A DNA stretch of 64,000 nucleotides from Bacteroidia bacterium (GTDB lineage Bacteria; Bacteroidota; Bacteroidia; J057; JADKCL01), in assembly GCA_020635905.1 (NCBI GenBank), contig JACJYV010000007.1, positions 186,001 through 250,000 of the forward strand. The letters run 5' to 3'. Positions 44,041-52,004 of this stretch are shown here, piece by piece. Under the pieces are notes generated by a model. The model saw only the letters and a program-made list of their open reading frames with translations, did not search any database and was not told the origin of the DNA. The number at the start of each line of letters is the position of its first letter. Positions within the stretch are counted from its first letter, which is position 1. A program made the translations under genes and the position numbers.

Positions 44041-45127
44041 TATAAAAAAGAACGGAGCATTGCATTTTGGGGTGTCTAAAATCCTAAAATGATGCTCCGT
44101 ATAAAAATCTCTGAAGAAGACTTTCGAGTAGTAAAGATAGAAAGATATTTGAATCATCCTCCCCGAATGTTGAAGCAGCTGGCAATTTTGGCGATGAGTA
44201 ATGATTTCAAGCGTAAGGATATTGCCGTGGCAGTTGGGGTGAGCCCCAAGACGGTGACGTCCATTCAAAAGAAGTATGCCGAATTTGGCCTTGGGAGCGT
44301 CCTTTCTCCTGTTTCCTATCGGCCTGTTTCGTGTTTGGAACCGTATCGGGGAATCTTAAAGGCCTCCTTTTTGGCGGAATGCAGCCCTTCTGTGGCAGAA
44401 GCTGCCCAGCGGATCTCTCACTTGACAGGTTTAAAACTCGGTCAGACCCAGGTGAGGCACTTCCTGAAGTCAATTGGCATGCGCTTCTGCAAACTTGGCC
44501 ACATTCCTGGGAAGGCCGATCCTGCTGCCCAGGAGGTCTTTTGGGAGGAAGTGATGATGCCCAGAATTGCCGAATGCATAGCGGACAAACGTCATGTTTT
44601 CTTCATAGATTCAGCCCATTTCGTGCTGGCACCCTTTCTCTCCTTCGTGTGGTCGTTTTGCCGATTGTTCATCAAGGCTCCATCGGGAAGGCAAAGGTAT
44701 AACGTGTTGGGTGCCCTACATGCAAAAACCAAGATCCTCGAAACCTTCAGAAACACAGGCTACATTGACTCAACCTCAGTGGTAAGCTTGTTTAAGCTCC
44801 TTAAGGAACGGTACACAGACCAACCCATCACAATTATTCTCGACAACGCCCCTTACCAGAGATGTAAATTTGTCCAGGAAACTGCACGTCAAATGGAAAT
44901 TGAATTATGCTTCCTGCCTTCGTATTCTCCCAACCTAAACCTGATTGAACGGGTTTGGAAAATCATCAAGAAATCCGCACTTAATGGACGATATTATCCC
45001 ACCTTTAAGGAGTTCAAAAGCGCCATTGACAAAGCACTGGACGAATTCCATGAAAAGGACCACCGAAAAACACTAAACCTCAAATTCCAGAGGTACAAAA
45101 AAGTTACTTTTATGGCCGCGTGAAGTA
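43993..45127 (+). mobile_element. Intact IS630-family insertion sequence
   Basis: The element of about 1135 bp is flanked by a TA dinucleotide on both sides (43991-43992 and 45128-45129), the expected IS630 target duplication. Terminal inverted repeats begin TACTTCGCGCGGGCAC on the left and, as reverse complement, TACTTCACGCGGCCAT on the right, with further similarity (AAGTTAC versus AAGTAAC). One uninterrupted transposase ORF fills it. Clean ends and an undamaged host frame suggest recent insertion. Confidence 0.9.
44089..45123 (+). CDS. IS630-family DDE transposase
   Basis: A 344-residue transposase. N-terminal HTH region: MSNDFKRKDIAVAVGVSPKTVTSIQKKY, then a second HTH around AAQRISHLTGLKLGQTQVRHFLKSIG. 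The DDE catalytic triad is visible as HVFFIDSAHFV (first Asp), ITIILDNAPYQRC (second Asp) and NLNLIERVWKIIKKSA (Glu). The usual IS630 spacing and the LPSYSPNLN block are conserved. The frame is intact and ends at the right inverted repeat. The element interrupts the 43288 gene, and its own promoter presumably lies in 43993-44088. Confidence 0.92.
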   Translation: MMLRIKISEEDFRVVKIERYLNHPPRMLKQLAILAMSNDFKRKDIAVAVGVSPKTVTSIQKKYAEFGLGSVLSPVSYRPVSCLEPYRGILKASFLAECSPSVAEAAQRISHLTGLKLGQTQVRHFLKSIGMRFCKLGHIPGKADPAAQEVFWEEVMMPRIAECIADKRHVFFIDSAHFVLAPFLSFVWSFCRLFIKAPSGRQRYNVLGALHAKTKILETFRNTGYIDSTSVVSLFKLLKERYTDQPITIILDNAPYQRCKFVQETARQMEIELCFLPSYSPNLNLIERVWKIIKKSALNGRYYPTFKEFKSAIDKALDEFHEKDHRKTLNLKFQRYKKVTFMAA

Positions 45128-45129
45128 TA

Positions 45130-45201
45130 GAAAATCAGGATCAAATTGAATTTCGGAAGGCACAAAAGCAAGACCAGGAGGACGTTGGATTTCCATTTTA
45201 A
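45130..45201 (+). pseudogene. Displaced 3' end of the IS-interrupted 43288 gene
   Basis: Immediately after the second TA copy, 23 codons (ENQDQIEFRKAQKQDQED, then VGFPF) run in the frame that joins codon 235 of the 43288 gene and end at TAA 45199-45201. The joined sequence GEKWVLENQDQIEF reads as a normal helix end, supporting a once-continuous 258-residue protein. Confidence 0.8.
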
Positions 45202-45274
45202 TAGAGTTGTATTTGGGGCTTTCATTCTTGCTAGTTTTGCCTTTATTTCGTAGAAATTGCTTCATCTCATTTCC

Positions 45275-45778
45275 ATGGCATACAGAAATAAAACTTACGT
45301 TGCTTTCGATGCAGATAGTGATATTCGATACTATAGATTAATGACTGCATGGAAGCAAAACGATTTTACTAACTTTAGTTTTTTTGATGCTCATGATTTA
45401 AACAACATATGGCATCAAAGTTCCGAGGAAACAATAAAAAGAAGGCTGCGGGAAAGAATGAACAGCGCAAAAATTTTCGTCATTTTAATTGGGGAGAAAA
45501 CGAAATTCCTCTACAAATTTGTAAAATGGGAAATTGAGCTTGCTCTCAAACTTGGCCTTCCTATTATTGTAGTCAATTTAAATGGTAAAAGAGCTATGGA
45601 TGACGAAATGTGTCCACCAGTTTTGAGGGATAAGCTTGCACTTCACGTAAGCTTTAATTCGAGAATAATTCAAAAGGCATTGGAGGAATGGGGAGGGTAT
45701 CATATCCGAAATTTGAACTCGGGGAAGAGCGGTCCTTTTTATTATAACGATTATGCCTATAAACAAGTAGGGCTATGA
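45275..45778 (+). CDS. thsB: Thoeris ThsB-like TIR protein (DUF1863)
   Basis: A 167-residue TIR-like protein from the ATG at 45275 (a TTG 18 bp upstream is less likely). Motifs: KTYVAFDADSDIRYYRLM at the N-terminus, SFFDAHDL, then IFVILIGEKTKFLYKFVKWEIELALKLGLPIIVVNL, with the Trp-Glu pair expected of TIR active sites. ThsB proteins sense phage infection and make an NAD-derived signal nucleotide (known). The stop overlaps the start of the macro-domain gene as ATGA, so the two are translationally coupled. The second gene's architecture points to type II Thoeris. Codon use is A/T-rich compared with genes left of 43 kb. Confidence 0.8.
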   Translation: MAYRNKTYVAFDADSDIRYYRLMTAWKQNDFTNFSFFDAHDLNNIWHQSSEETIKRRLRERMNSAKIFVILIGEKTKFLYKFVKWEIELALKLGLPIIVVNLNGKRAMDDEMCPPVLRDKLALHVSFNSRIIQKALEEWGGYHIRNLNSGKSGPFYYNDYAYKQVGL

Positions 45779-46695
45779 ATCAAATCAAATACATGCTCTG
45801 GTTGTTTTGGAAGCAATTAAGAGTAGTTAATTTGCTTGAAAGTTGCTTCGCCATTTTGGGGATAATTTGGACCCTAATAGAAGCTTTGACTTTTTTTGGT
45901 AGTCCTGAACTTTCGACTGCGATAAAATCGATTTGGTGGCTTATATTTATTTTAGGTTTAATTGTCGCTATTTATTTGAATAGACCCAAATCCTCATTCG
46001 TATTTAAGGTTAAGAATAGAGATGTTTCGATAATAATTCAGGTTGGGGATATTTTTAAGATCAAAGGGTCTGTGATAGTTCCAATCAACCACAAACTTGA
46101 TTGTGAGAACAATGGAATCGTCCAGAGATCTAGTAGCATTCTTAAATTATTTGTTAATAATGCATACAAAGGGAATTATCCTGATCTTCAAAGAGACATT
46201 GTTCAAGAATTAACTGAAAGAAAAGAAAAGTATAAAGAAGCAATTGAATCTACAGATCCCGTTGTTTATAAAATGGGCACGGTGGTCCCAGTTTACAGGA
46301 ATGAGGTTCAATATTACCTTCTAGTCAACTCTTCTTTAAATAGTGCCAATAGATCTAGGACAACCGAGGACGATTTGAGAAACTCCTTAAATGGGTTATG
46401 GTCATTCCTCCTACAAAATGGGAGTAAGGACAATTTGGTAATCCCAATTTTGGGAACAGGTAGGGGTAGGATATCATTGCCAAGGCAAGAGGTGATCAAA
46501 GAAATTGTTCTTTCGTTTTTGGTATCATTAAGCTCTGATAGCTATTGTGACCAACTTATTATTTGCATCCACCCAATCGACGTAGTCAAGTTTAAGATAG
46601 AGGTTGAAGAGTTGTTAGCCTTTATCGATTTGCATTGTCAGAATACAGGATACAAAAAGATTACTTCCGACAGAGTAGGAACTCCACTTCCTTAA
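45775..46695 (+). CDS. thsA: Type II Thoeris ThsA-like effector: two TM helices plus macro domain (DUF6430-like)
   Basis: A 306-residue protein with two membrane helices (about 19-43, VNLLESCFAILGIIWTLIEALTFF, and 52-69, IWWLIFILGLIVAIYLN). A cytoplasmic macro-like domain (about 75-300) follows, with VGDIFKIKGSVIVPINHKLDC, a PVVYKMGTVVPVYR segment and NLVIPILGTGRGRISLPRQEVI. The G-D-I-F and ILGTGRGR loops are typical nucleotide-ribose contacts in macro domains. In type II Thoeris the macro domain binds the TIR product and the membrane part executes abortive response (known). The four-base overlap with thsB supports one functional unit. Confidence 0.8.
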   Translation: MNQIKYMLWLFWKQLRVVNLLESCFAILGIIWTLIEALTFFGSPELSTAIKSIWWLIFILGLIVAIYLNRPKSSFVFKVKNRDVSIIIQVGDIFKIKGSVIVPINHKLDCENNGIVQRSSSILKLFVNNAYKGNYPDLQRDIVQELTERKEKYKEAIESTDPVVYKMGTVVPVYRNEVQYYLLVNSSLNSANRSRTTEDDLRNSLNGLWSFLLQNGSKDNLVIPILGTGRGRISLPRQEVIKEIVLSFLVSLSSDSYCDQLIICIHPIDVVKFKIEVEELLAFIDLHCQNTGYKKITSDRVGTPLP

Positions 46696-46699
46696 ATCA

Positions 46700-46765
46700 G
46701 CATAACACGGCAGTTTAAATGACGCTCGCTCCGCTCGCACCCGGCTACACGTGACGTTAGAAGCA
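46700..46765. other. Structured spacer, weak attC-like candidate
   Basis: Between thsA and the DUF4238 gene a G/C-rich insert in A/T-rich DNA begins CATAACACGG and ends GTGACGTTAGAAG, with GCTCGCTCCGCTCGC in the middle. TAAC and GTTA at the ends plus an imperfect stem recall integron attC sites. However, the R' and R'' heptamers deviate from consensus, and no integrase is seen. Confidence 0.3.
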
Positions 46766-46774
46766 AACAGATAA

Positions 46775-47833
46775 ATGAAAACCGATAAAAAAAATCAGCA
46801 CTATATTCCTAAATTCTTCCTAAGGAATTTTTCGTACTTAGGGAACCGCAAGGAATTAGGGATTTTTGATTTAAACAACAGTTTTTATTTTCAAAGAGCA
46901 AAACTAAAAACGCAAGGCTCAAAAAACTTTTATTATGGCATGGATGGAAAGATTGAGGCCTGGCTTGAAAAGGTAGAAACAAATCTTGCTATCCTTGTTC
47001 AAGAAATAATAAAAACCAAGAAGGGGCCTCAAAAGTTTACTCCAGAGCATCGAATGTTGCTTGCATTTGTTAGCCTAACTCATCTAAGAAATCCCATCCC
47101 AATAAGAAACATAATTGAGTCATTTGAAAAGGTAAAACAAAAAGCCCTGGAATTAGATCCAAATGCAAATGTTGATGAACTGCTTCCAAAAGTGAATCAT
47201 GAAAAGGCCGTCGAAGTTTCCCTTTCAATGTTAACTGAACTGATCGATATTATGCTTGATCTAGATTATAAGGTTTTAGTCAACCAGACAAAATTATCAT
47301 TCATCGCTTCAGATTTCCCAGTTGTACGATACAACCAACTATTGGAGAAAAAGGGAAATCTTAGGGGAAAAGCAGGATATGGGAGCCTGGGTCTCCAAAT
47401 CTTTATTCCACTCAATCCCAAGATTGGCATTATCTTATATGACCCGGAAATTTATAAAGTTGGACATCCGAAAAAGTCATTTGTAAATATTATTTCTGAA
47501 AGCGATGTTGAGCAATTAAATATTCTTCAGATTTTGAATGGTTTTAAAACTGTGTTCTTCAATGAATCAATTTCTGAATCAAGGATAAAATCAATGTATT
47601 CAAAATCCAAAGGTTTTTCGCTTCCAAATAGAAATTCCGCAAGTAGGCATGATCTCATAAAGCCGGATAAAAGTAAGGGAGATCTAATAGTGGTTACAAA
47701 TTCAGAGTGCGAAATCGGGCTTAAGCTCATGGAAATAAAATTCAAGCCTAGTGTAAATAATCTTTACCTGGACCCAACAATTGCCCAGATTAGGAAATGG
47801 CCAATGGAACTTAGAAAAAGAGAAAGCGTCTAA
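46775..47833 (+). CDS. DUF4238-family protein
   Basis: A 352-residue cytosolic protein beginning KNQHYIPKFFLRNFS, the diagnostic DUF4238 N-terminus. It continues with LGIFDLN, SKNFYYGMDGKIEAWLEKVETNLA, FVSLTHLRNPIP and LSFIASDFPVVRYN. The function of DUF4238 is not established, although members are often found in accessory or defence regions. It lies between type II Thoeris and the SIR2-TIR gene, same strand, with gaps of 79 and 85 bp, so independent transcription is possible. A/T-rich composition matches the island. Confidence 0.75.
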   Translation: MKTDKKNQHYIPKFFLRNFSYLGNRKELGIFDLNNSFYFQRAKLKTQGSKNFYYGMDGKIEAWLEKVETNLAILVQEIIKTKKGPQKFTPEHRMLLAFVSLTHLRNPIPIRNIIESFEKVKQKALELDPNANVDELLPKVNHEKAVEVSLSMLTELIDIMLDLDYKVLVNQTKLSFIASDFPVVRYNQLLEKKGNLRGKAGYGSLGLQIFIPLNPKIGIILYDPEIYKVGHPKKSFVNIISESDVEQLNILQILNGFKTVFFNESISESRIKSMYSKSKGFSLPNRNSASRHDLIKPDKSKGDLIVVTNSECEIGLKLMEIKFKPSVNNLYLDPTIAQIRKWPMELRKRESV

Positions 47834-47918
47834 CACAGGTCTATGATCAAGGGCGTCAGTAGGAGTATTCAAGATCGCCCCTGCCCAAAGCCGTGTCGTA
47901 ATCAAAAATAAGTAAAAG

Positions 47919-49262
47919 ATGAAATTCCAACCCTCCATAATTCCGAATCCTCTAATTCAGGCGATTCAAAATAATAAAGCCGTAGCATTTTGTGGTGCAG
48001 GCCTTTCAATGAATGTGAAAAGGTCTACAGGCAAGAATTTGCCTAGTTGGCCTGCCTTGCTAAAGGAACTTCTCCAAATTGCTATTACAGACGGAATTAA
48101 GTTTTCTGGATTGGAAGAGGATATAAAAATTGCGATATCCGAAGGAAAGGTCTTAATGGTCGCTCAGGAACTTGAAGATAATATTCCCAAAGCGGCTCTT
48201 AACAAGTACTTAAGAAAAATTTTTTTGGACAGAAACTTGACCCCGGGACAGGTCCATAAGTCTCTCATGCAGATTCCATTTATTGGATATCTGACGACCA
48301 ATTACGATACTTTGCTTGAGGGAGCATATACTATTTCTAAGGATGGAAGACTTCCTCCAGTATACACGCAAGAAGATCTTCTAACTGTCCCCAATCCATT
48401 AAGGGTGGAAGATGATTTTATTTTCAAAATCCATGGGGATGTTAATCGTCCAGATACGGTAATCCTTTCAAGTCATGACTATCATGAAATTTTATTTAGA
48501 ACCCCTCATTATAGGTCCTTTATGGAAACCCTATTCACCGTAAATACTGTATTATTTCTTGGGTTTGGATTGGTCGATCCAGACACTGACCTATTGCTTG
48601 ATAGACTGTCTGGAATCTACGCAAGAAATAATGAACACCACTACGCCCTAGTGGAAAAAGGCAAGTATTCTGAATTAGAAAAGAAACGACTCGCAATTGA
48701 TAAACGGATCAGGTTAATCGAATATGATAATCCTGATGGGAAACATACTCAGGTTGGAGATTTTCTTATACAATTAGCTGAACTGACATCGAAGGATGGA
48801 ACTCTTAAGAAAGAGTATCAAGAAAAAGCCGTCTCGGCTCCAGCAAAAAAAGAAACTCGCCATAATTGGTCAGTTTTTCTGTCCTATGCTCCCAATGACA
48901 AGCCAATGGCGCAGAAAATAGCGAATTTCCTTTATGGGTATGGAATAGAAGTTTGGTTTGATCAATCCATGATAAAAATAGGAGATACAATAATTAGCAA
49001 AATTGAGGAGGGGATAGAGTCGTCTGCATATATGTTTGTCCTTGTTCCTAGTCGGGGAATGAGAGAATTTCAGCAAAAAGAGCTTGAGGTGGCACTTTTC
49101 AACAAACAAAAGGGGGGATTCCCAATTGTTGTTCCTGTAATTCTTGAGAGTGAAGCAAAGGAAAAAATCCCAGCCTCTCTTCGGGCAATCCAATGGCTGG
49201 ATTTAAGTGAGGACTTCGACGATAACTTGATAAATTTCATCAAACAAATAAAAGGGGAATGA
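47919..49262 (+). CDS. SIR2-TIR fusion protein, predicted dual NAD-consuming defence effector
   Basis: A 447-residue protein with two NAD-related domains. The N-terminal SIR2-like domain (about 18-285) shows AFCGAGLSMNV, GYLTTNYDTLLEGAY, FIFKIHGDVNRPDT with the catalytic-type His, and VLFLGFGLVDPDTD. The C-terminal TIR domain (about 315-447) shows WSVFLSYAPNDKPMAQKIA, GIEVWFDQSMIKIGD, SSAYMFVLVPS and FQQKELEVALFN, whose Glu fits the TIR catalytic position. SIR2 and TIR domains each deplete NAD in many anti-phage systems (known), but usually in separate proteins or with STAND or APAZ partners. Both sites look intact. It stands alone, right of the DUF4238 gene. Confidence 0.85.
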   Translation: MKFQPSIIPNPLIQAIQNNKAVAFCGAGLSMNVKRSTGKNLPSWPALLKELLQIAITDGIKFSGLEEDIKIAISEGKVLMVAQELEDNIPKAALNKYLRKIFLDRNLTPGQVHKSLMQIPFIGYLTTNYDTLLEGAYTISKDGRLPPVYTQEDLLTVPNPLRVEDDFIFKIHGDVNRPDTVILSSHDYHEILFRTPHYRSFMETLFTVNTVLFLGFGLVDPDTDLLLDRLSGIYARNNEHHYALVEKGKYSELEKKRLAIDKRIRLIEYDNPDGKHTQVGDFLIQLAELTSKDGTLKKEYQEKAVSAPAKKETRHNWSVFLSYAPNDKPMAQKIANFLYGYGIEVWFDQSMIKIGDTIISKIEEGIESSAYMFVLVPSRGMREFQQKELEVALFNKQKGGFPIVVPVILESEAKEKIPASLRAIQWLDLSEDFDDNLINFIKQIKGE

Positions 49263-49381
49263 AATTTTGATAACCCATCGCTATTCCAAATGGCCTCCCT
49301 ACGCTTCGGCCACCCCGCCTGCGGCAGCCTTCCCCTGGGCTCTAAATCCCTTGTAATTCTTCCTTTTCCAGTTTCTAAGCC

Positions 49382-49777
49382 CTACTGCTTGAAAAATGTT
49401 TCGTTGAAACCAATTACTTCCTCTTTTTCAATAGCCTGTGGTATGTCAACTATGTAGAATCCAAATTTTCCTTTTATGGTTATTTGATACTGATCAAGTG
49501 ATTTCCAATACTTCACTTTAGTAATCGTACCTGTTTTTCGAGCATATTCTTTGCCCATTGAAACTCTTGGTGAACTGTTACCGATATACATGAAATCCCC
49601 ATTTGGCAAACTTCCGTAACCAAGATGAACAGTATCTCCATTTTTGATAGTGTGGGTAATACCATTATATTTTACCTCAATGGTTAATTCTTCTTTTTGC
49701 TTCTTACTTTTTGAGTTTTGGGAATAAGTTGGAAGAAAACAAAGAGTTGCGATTACGATCAATAATAATTTTTCCAT
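49382..49777 (-). CDS. Small secreted protein, unknown
   Basis: A 131-residue protein with a signal peptide (LLLIVIATLCFLPTYSQ). The mature part is basic then beta-rich (ELTIEVKYNGITHTIKNGDTVHLGYG, GTITKVKYWKSLDQYQITIKGKFGFYIVDI), compatible with a small beta-barrel or SH3-like periplasmic domain. No family is recognised. It is the only minus-strand gene between 42 and 54 kb, and ends 119 bp from the SIR2-TIR stop. The intervening spacer has short G/C-rich complementary words (GGCCTCCC, CTTCGGCC). Confidence 0.6.
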   Translation of the reverse strand: MEKLLLIVIATLCFLPTYSQNSKSKKQKEELTIEVKYNGITHTIKNGDTVHLGYGSLPNGDFMYIGNSSPRVSMGKEYARKTGTITKVKYWKSLDQYQITIKGKFGFYIVDIPQAIEKEEVIGFNETFFKQ

Positions 49778-50124
49778 GAATTGAATTTTATTGCAAGAGT
49801 ATTGAGTAATTAAAGGTTCCGCACCTTGTCGTTCTAAAAATAATATTTCCCTTCCAGATCACCAAACAAACTCTCGCGCACATTTGCAATGCATGCTGTA
49901 ACTGTTGTGTCTCTTGTTTCTAACTATTAATGTGCTCTAACAGGTTATTTACGCAATAGAAGTGTGGGCGAACAGGGTTCCTGTCAGCCCAGATTTTTGA
50001 CGGTGAATTATGCTTTTGAGAAGACCTGTAAAAGAACTATGTTTATCATTACAGGCCCACCGTAGTGCTACCTGCAAGTACTACCACTCTCGTGTGCTCT
50101 ATTTCTCCTTAGAGGAAATTTAAA
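49778..50124. other. Intergenic, no gene seen
   Basis: This 347-bp stretch separates divergent genes and should carry both promoters. I see no convincing ORF, repeat or RNA structure. Confidence 0.55.
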
Positions 50125-50628
50125 ATGAAAACCCACCTCATTACCCTCTTCCTCCTCCTGGCCATTCTGCCCTGCTGTGGCCAGACCGACTCCCTGCAAA
50201 ACGGTGAATTATTGATTACAATCACCCCCGCCTCAGGTTCGGACCCGGTGGAAATTGTGTTGCGCAACATCTCCCAGGAGACAGTGTATATTCCTGTGGA
50301 TGAGGAATATAGTCAGACAGGCGATAACCTGTGGCTTAGATTGGGGGCCGATCTGATCCTGCCTGACCCCTTGCTTGGACCCGCTCAAACCTACGAATAC
50401 AAAAAGCTTTCCCCTGACGAAAAAATCATTTTAACCAAAGGCACAGAAATCACCGACTTTTATTCCATCATGATTGATTTTTACTACTTCAGGGAAAGCG
50501 ACTTAAGGGATGCCGGCATTCCCAATTCCACCGCAGGAGATTCAATTTTGTTGCAAATGGATTTTATCATGGAAAAGCACTCCCGAAATAAAAGTCCCTA
50601 CTTCAGCCAAATCAAAATCAAGGATTAA
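50125..50628 (+). CDS. Secreted protein, unknown
   Basis: A 167-residue protein with a signal peptide containing a possible lipobox (LLLAILPCCGQTDS). The single domain is beta-rich: ELLITITPASGSDPVEIVLRNISQETVYIPVD, then LWLRLGADLILPDP and ILTKGTEITDFYSIMIDFYYF. It resembles Ig-like or transglutaminase-accessory beta domains in layout, but no family is recognised. It precedes a DUF2310 gene by 80 bp on the same strand. It is probably periplasmic or lipid-anchored. Confidence 0.6.
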   Translation: MKTHLITLFLLLAILPCCGQTDSLQNGELLITITPASGSDPVEIVLRNISQETVYIPVDEEYSQTGDNLWLRLGADLILPDPLLGPAQTYEYKKLSPDEKIILTKGTEITDFYSIMIDFYYFRESDLRDAGIPNSTAGDSILLQMDFIMEKHSRNKSPYFSQIKIKD

Positions 50629-50708
50629 ATTGCTTTAATGCTTCATTCTCCCTGAAAAATAACCATCTTAGTCCTGCGTACCCTGGGTGCGGTCTAAACA
50701 AATCAGGA

Positions 50709-51470
50709 ATGAAAACGATCATTTTGAAAATAACGGGCGAGGGGGTTGAAAAGGAAGATTTTCATGATTTTCTGGGCAACTACTTAACCTCGTTGGGCAG
50801 AAATAACCAAATCCTGAACGAGGACTGGATATTTGAGCCCATTCCCAATGGGGCCAGGATGGTTTTGGTTTGCCCGGAAGCAGATTCTTTGGACAGAAAA
50901 AACTGCAATGAATATGCCATTTCCTGGCGCAATCGAATTGAGGGGGAGCTTGGCTGTACACTGGAGTATTCGCCAGCAGAGGATCAGCCAGGCTTTTCCA
51001 AAATGCACATTCCCACTGACTGGCAATCGTTTGTGCTGAAAAAATTGCATTATTCTCCCCTGATTGAAACCAAAAGTATGGAGCCCGTTCCCCTCTACAA
51101 AATTCCCTTTACCTGCGGTGGAAATTGTCATGAGGGTATCAATTTTTGGGAAAATAATTATGGGCGGGTAGAGGGCCTTTGGTTTGGAGACAAGGTTGGG
51201 GAAAGATGGAGCCAAAATCAACTGCAGGATCACAAAAGTGAATTAAACCAGTGGGGAATGGAATGTTGCAGGATGATTGAGGCGGTGACCCAGGTTCCAA
51301 CCTACTACTTTTTATTCAATTACCGGGCGATTTCCCGCCAGAAGGATCAGGCCAGGCCTTGCCCAAATTGTGGAGGAAATTGGTTCGTCGGCGGGGAAAA
51401 TATAAACGAATTGTATGCCTTTAAGTGCGACAACTGCAGATTGGTTTCAGAATTGACTTTAAGGAGTTAA
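50709..51470 (+). CDS. DUF2310-type zinc-ribbon protein
   Basis: A 253-residue cytosolic protein with the DUF2310 layout. An alpha/beta N-terminal half is followed by IPFTCGGNCHEGINFWENNYGRVEGLW, where the CGG.C segment is distinctive. The C-terminal zinc ribbon is ARPCPNCGGNWF...FKCDNCRLVSEL (two C-x2-C pairs, about residues 218-246). The family is described as possibly nucleic-acid-binding; no function is proven. Four ribbon Cys are intact. It is the last gene before the toxin-antitoxin remnant. Confidence 0.75.
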   Translation: MKTIILKITGEGVEKEDFHDFLGNYLTSLGRNNQILNEDWIFEPIPNGARMVLVCPEADSLDRKNCNEYAISWRNRIEGELGCTLEYSPAEDQPGFSKMHIPTDWQSFVLKKLHYSPLIETKSMEPVPLYKIPFTCGGNCHEGINFWENNYGRVEGLWFGDKVGERWSQNQLQDHKSELNQWGMECCRMIEAVTQVPTYYFLFNYRAISRQKDQARPCPNCGGNWFVGGENINELYAFKCDNCRLVSELTLRS

Positions 51471-51599
51471 AGCAACCTGATAAGAAATTGGGATGCCAAT
51501 TTAGGCCCGGCTACGCCGACGGGTCTCCTGCCGCATCCTGGTGCCGTTACATGAAAGTGAAACAAATGGTTACGGAAAGTTTAAATGTAAAGAGATCAA

Positions 51600-51627
51600 T
51601 TTGAAAACCAGCTTTTCGTTATATTTG
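51600..51627 (+). promoter_or_regulatory. Promoter of the antitoxin gene
   Basis: TTTG (51600-51603) and TATATTTG (51620-51627) match the Bacteroidota -33 and -7 elements with a 16-bp spacer. The ATG at 51631 begins 3 nt after the box, so the mRNA is probably leaderless. This decides the start. Confidence 0.6.
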
Positions 51628-51630
51628 AGT

Positions 51631-51843
51631 ATGACAAAGATGTTAAACGAAATATTGAAATTAAGCGAAGCTGAAAGGATTCTTCTTGTTGAGGCCATTT
51701 GGGATAGCATCGGTCAAAAGGGTGTTTCGGAAAACCTTTCTGAAGCGCAAGAATTGGAATTGAAGAAAAGGTTGGAGTCCTACCAAAATGATCCAGAAAA
51801 TCTGTTGACCTGGGATGAAGTAAAAGCCTCTCTTCGGAAATAA
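51631..51843 (+). CDS. Addiction-module antitoxin (TIGR02574/Unstab_antitox type)
   Basis: A 70-residue protein from the ATG at 51631. The sequence MTKMLNEILKLSEAERILLVEAIWDSI and the C-terminal LTWDEVKASLRK are the signature of the putative addiction module component family, which pairs with ParE/RelE toxins. An ORF start 90 bp upstream would read through the promoter and is rejected. The stop overlaps the ATG of the following toxin-like frame (TAATG), the usual coupling. The toxin is degenerate, so the antitoxin may be a relic or may act in trans. Confidence 0.8.
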   Translation: MTKMLNEILKLSEAERILLVEAIWDSIGQKGVSENLSEAQELELKKRLESYQNDPENLLTWDEVKASLRK

Positions 51844-52004
51844 TGGCTGACTTATTCTTTCATCCAGAAGCAGGTCGGGATGTTCAAAGATCTAAATCAA
51901 TCCATAGGATTGAAGCCGCTATGCGGGGGTATTTTTTGGCGATGCCAACCAGGGTGGGGTGGCCTTGCCAAATCGACCATGGGGAGATTCATGAGCGCCT
52001 TTGA
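51843..52004 (+). pseudogene. Decayed ParE/RelE-type toxin remnant
   Basis: The frame starting in TAATG reads MADLFFHPEAGRDVQ, a typical ParE/RelE N-terminus. It then jumps to HRIEAAMRGYFLAMP, normally found about 15 residues further on, and stops after EIHERL at 52002-52004. The usual FPY.v.Y C-terminal strand is absent. At 53 residues instead of about 95, with an internal deletion and early stop, it is probably non-functional. Confidence 0.6.

Noticed and set aside
47834..47918. Second attC site between the DUF4238 and SIR2-TIR genes
   Set aside because: It begins TCTAACAC and has a GGGCG/CGCCC stem, but no matching GTTAGA-type end is present.
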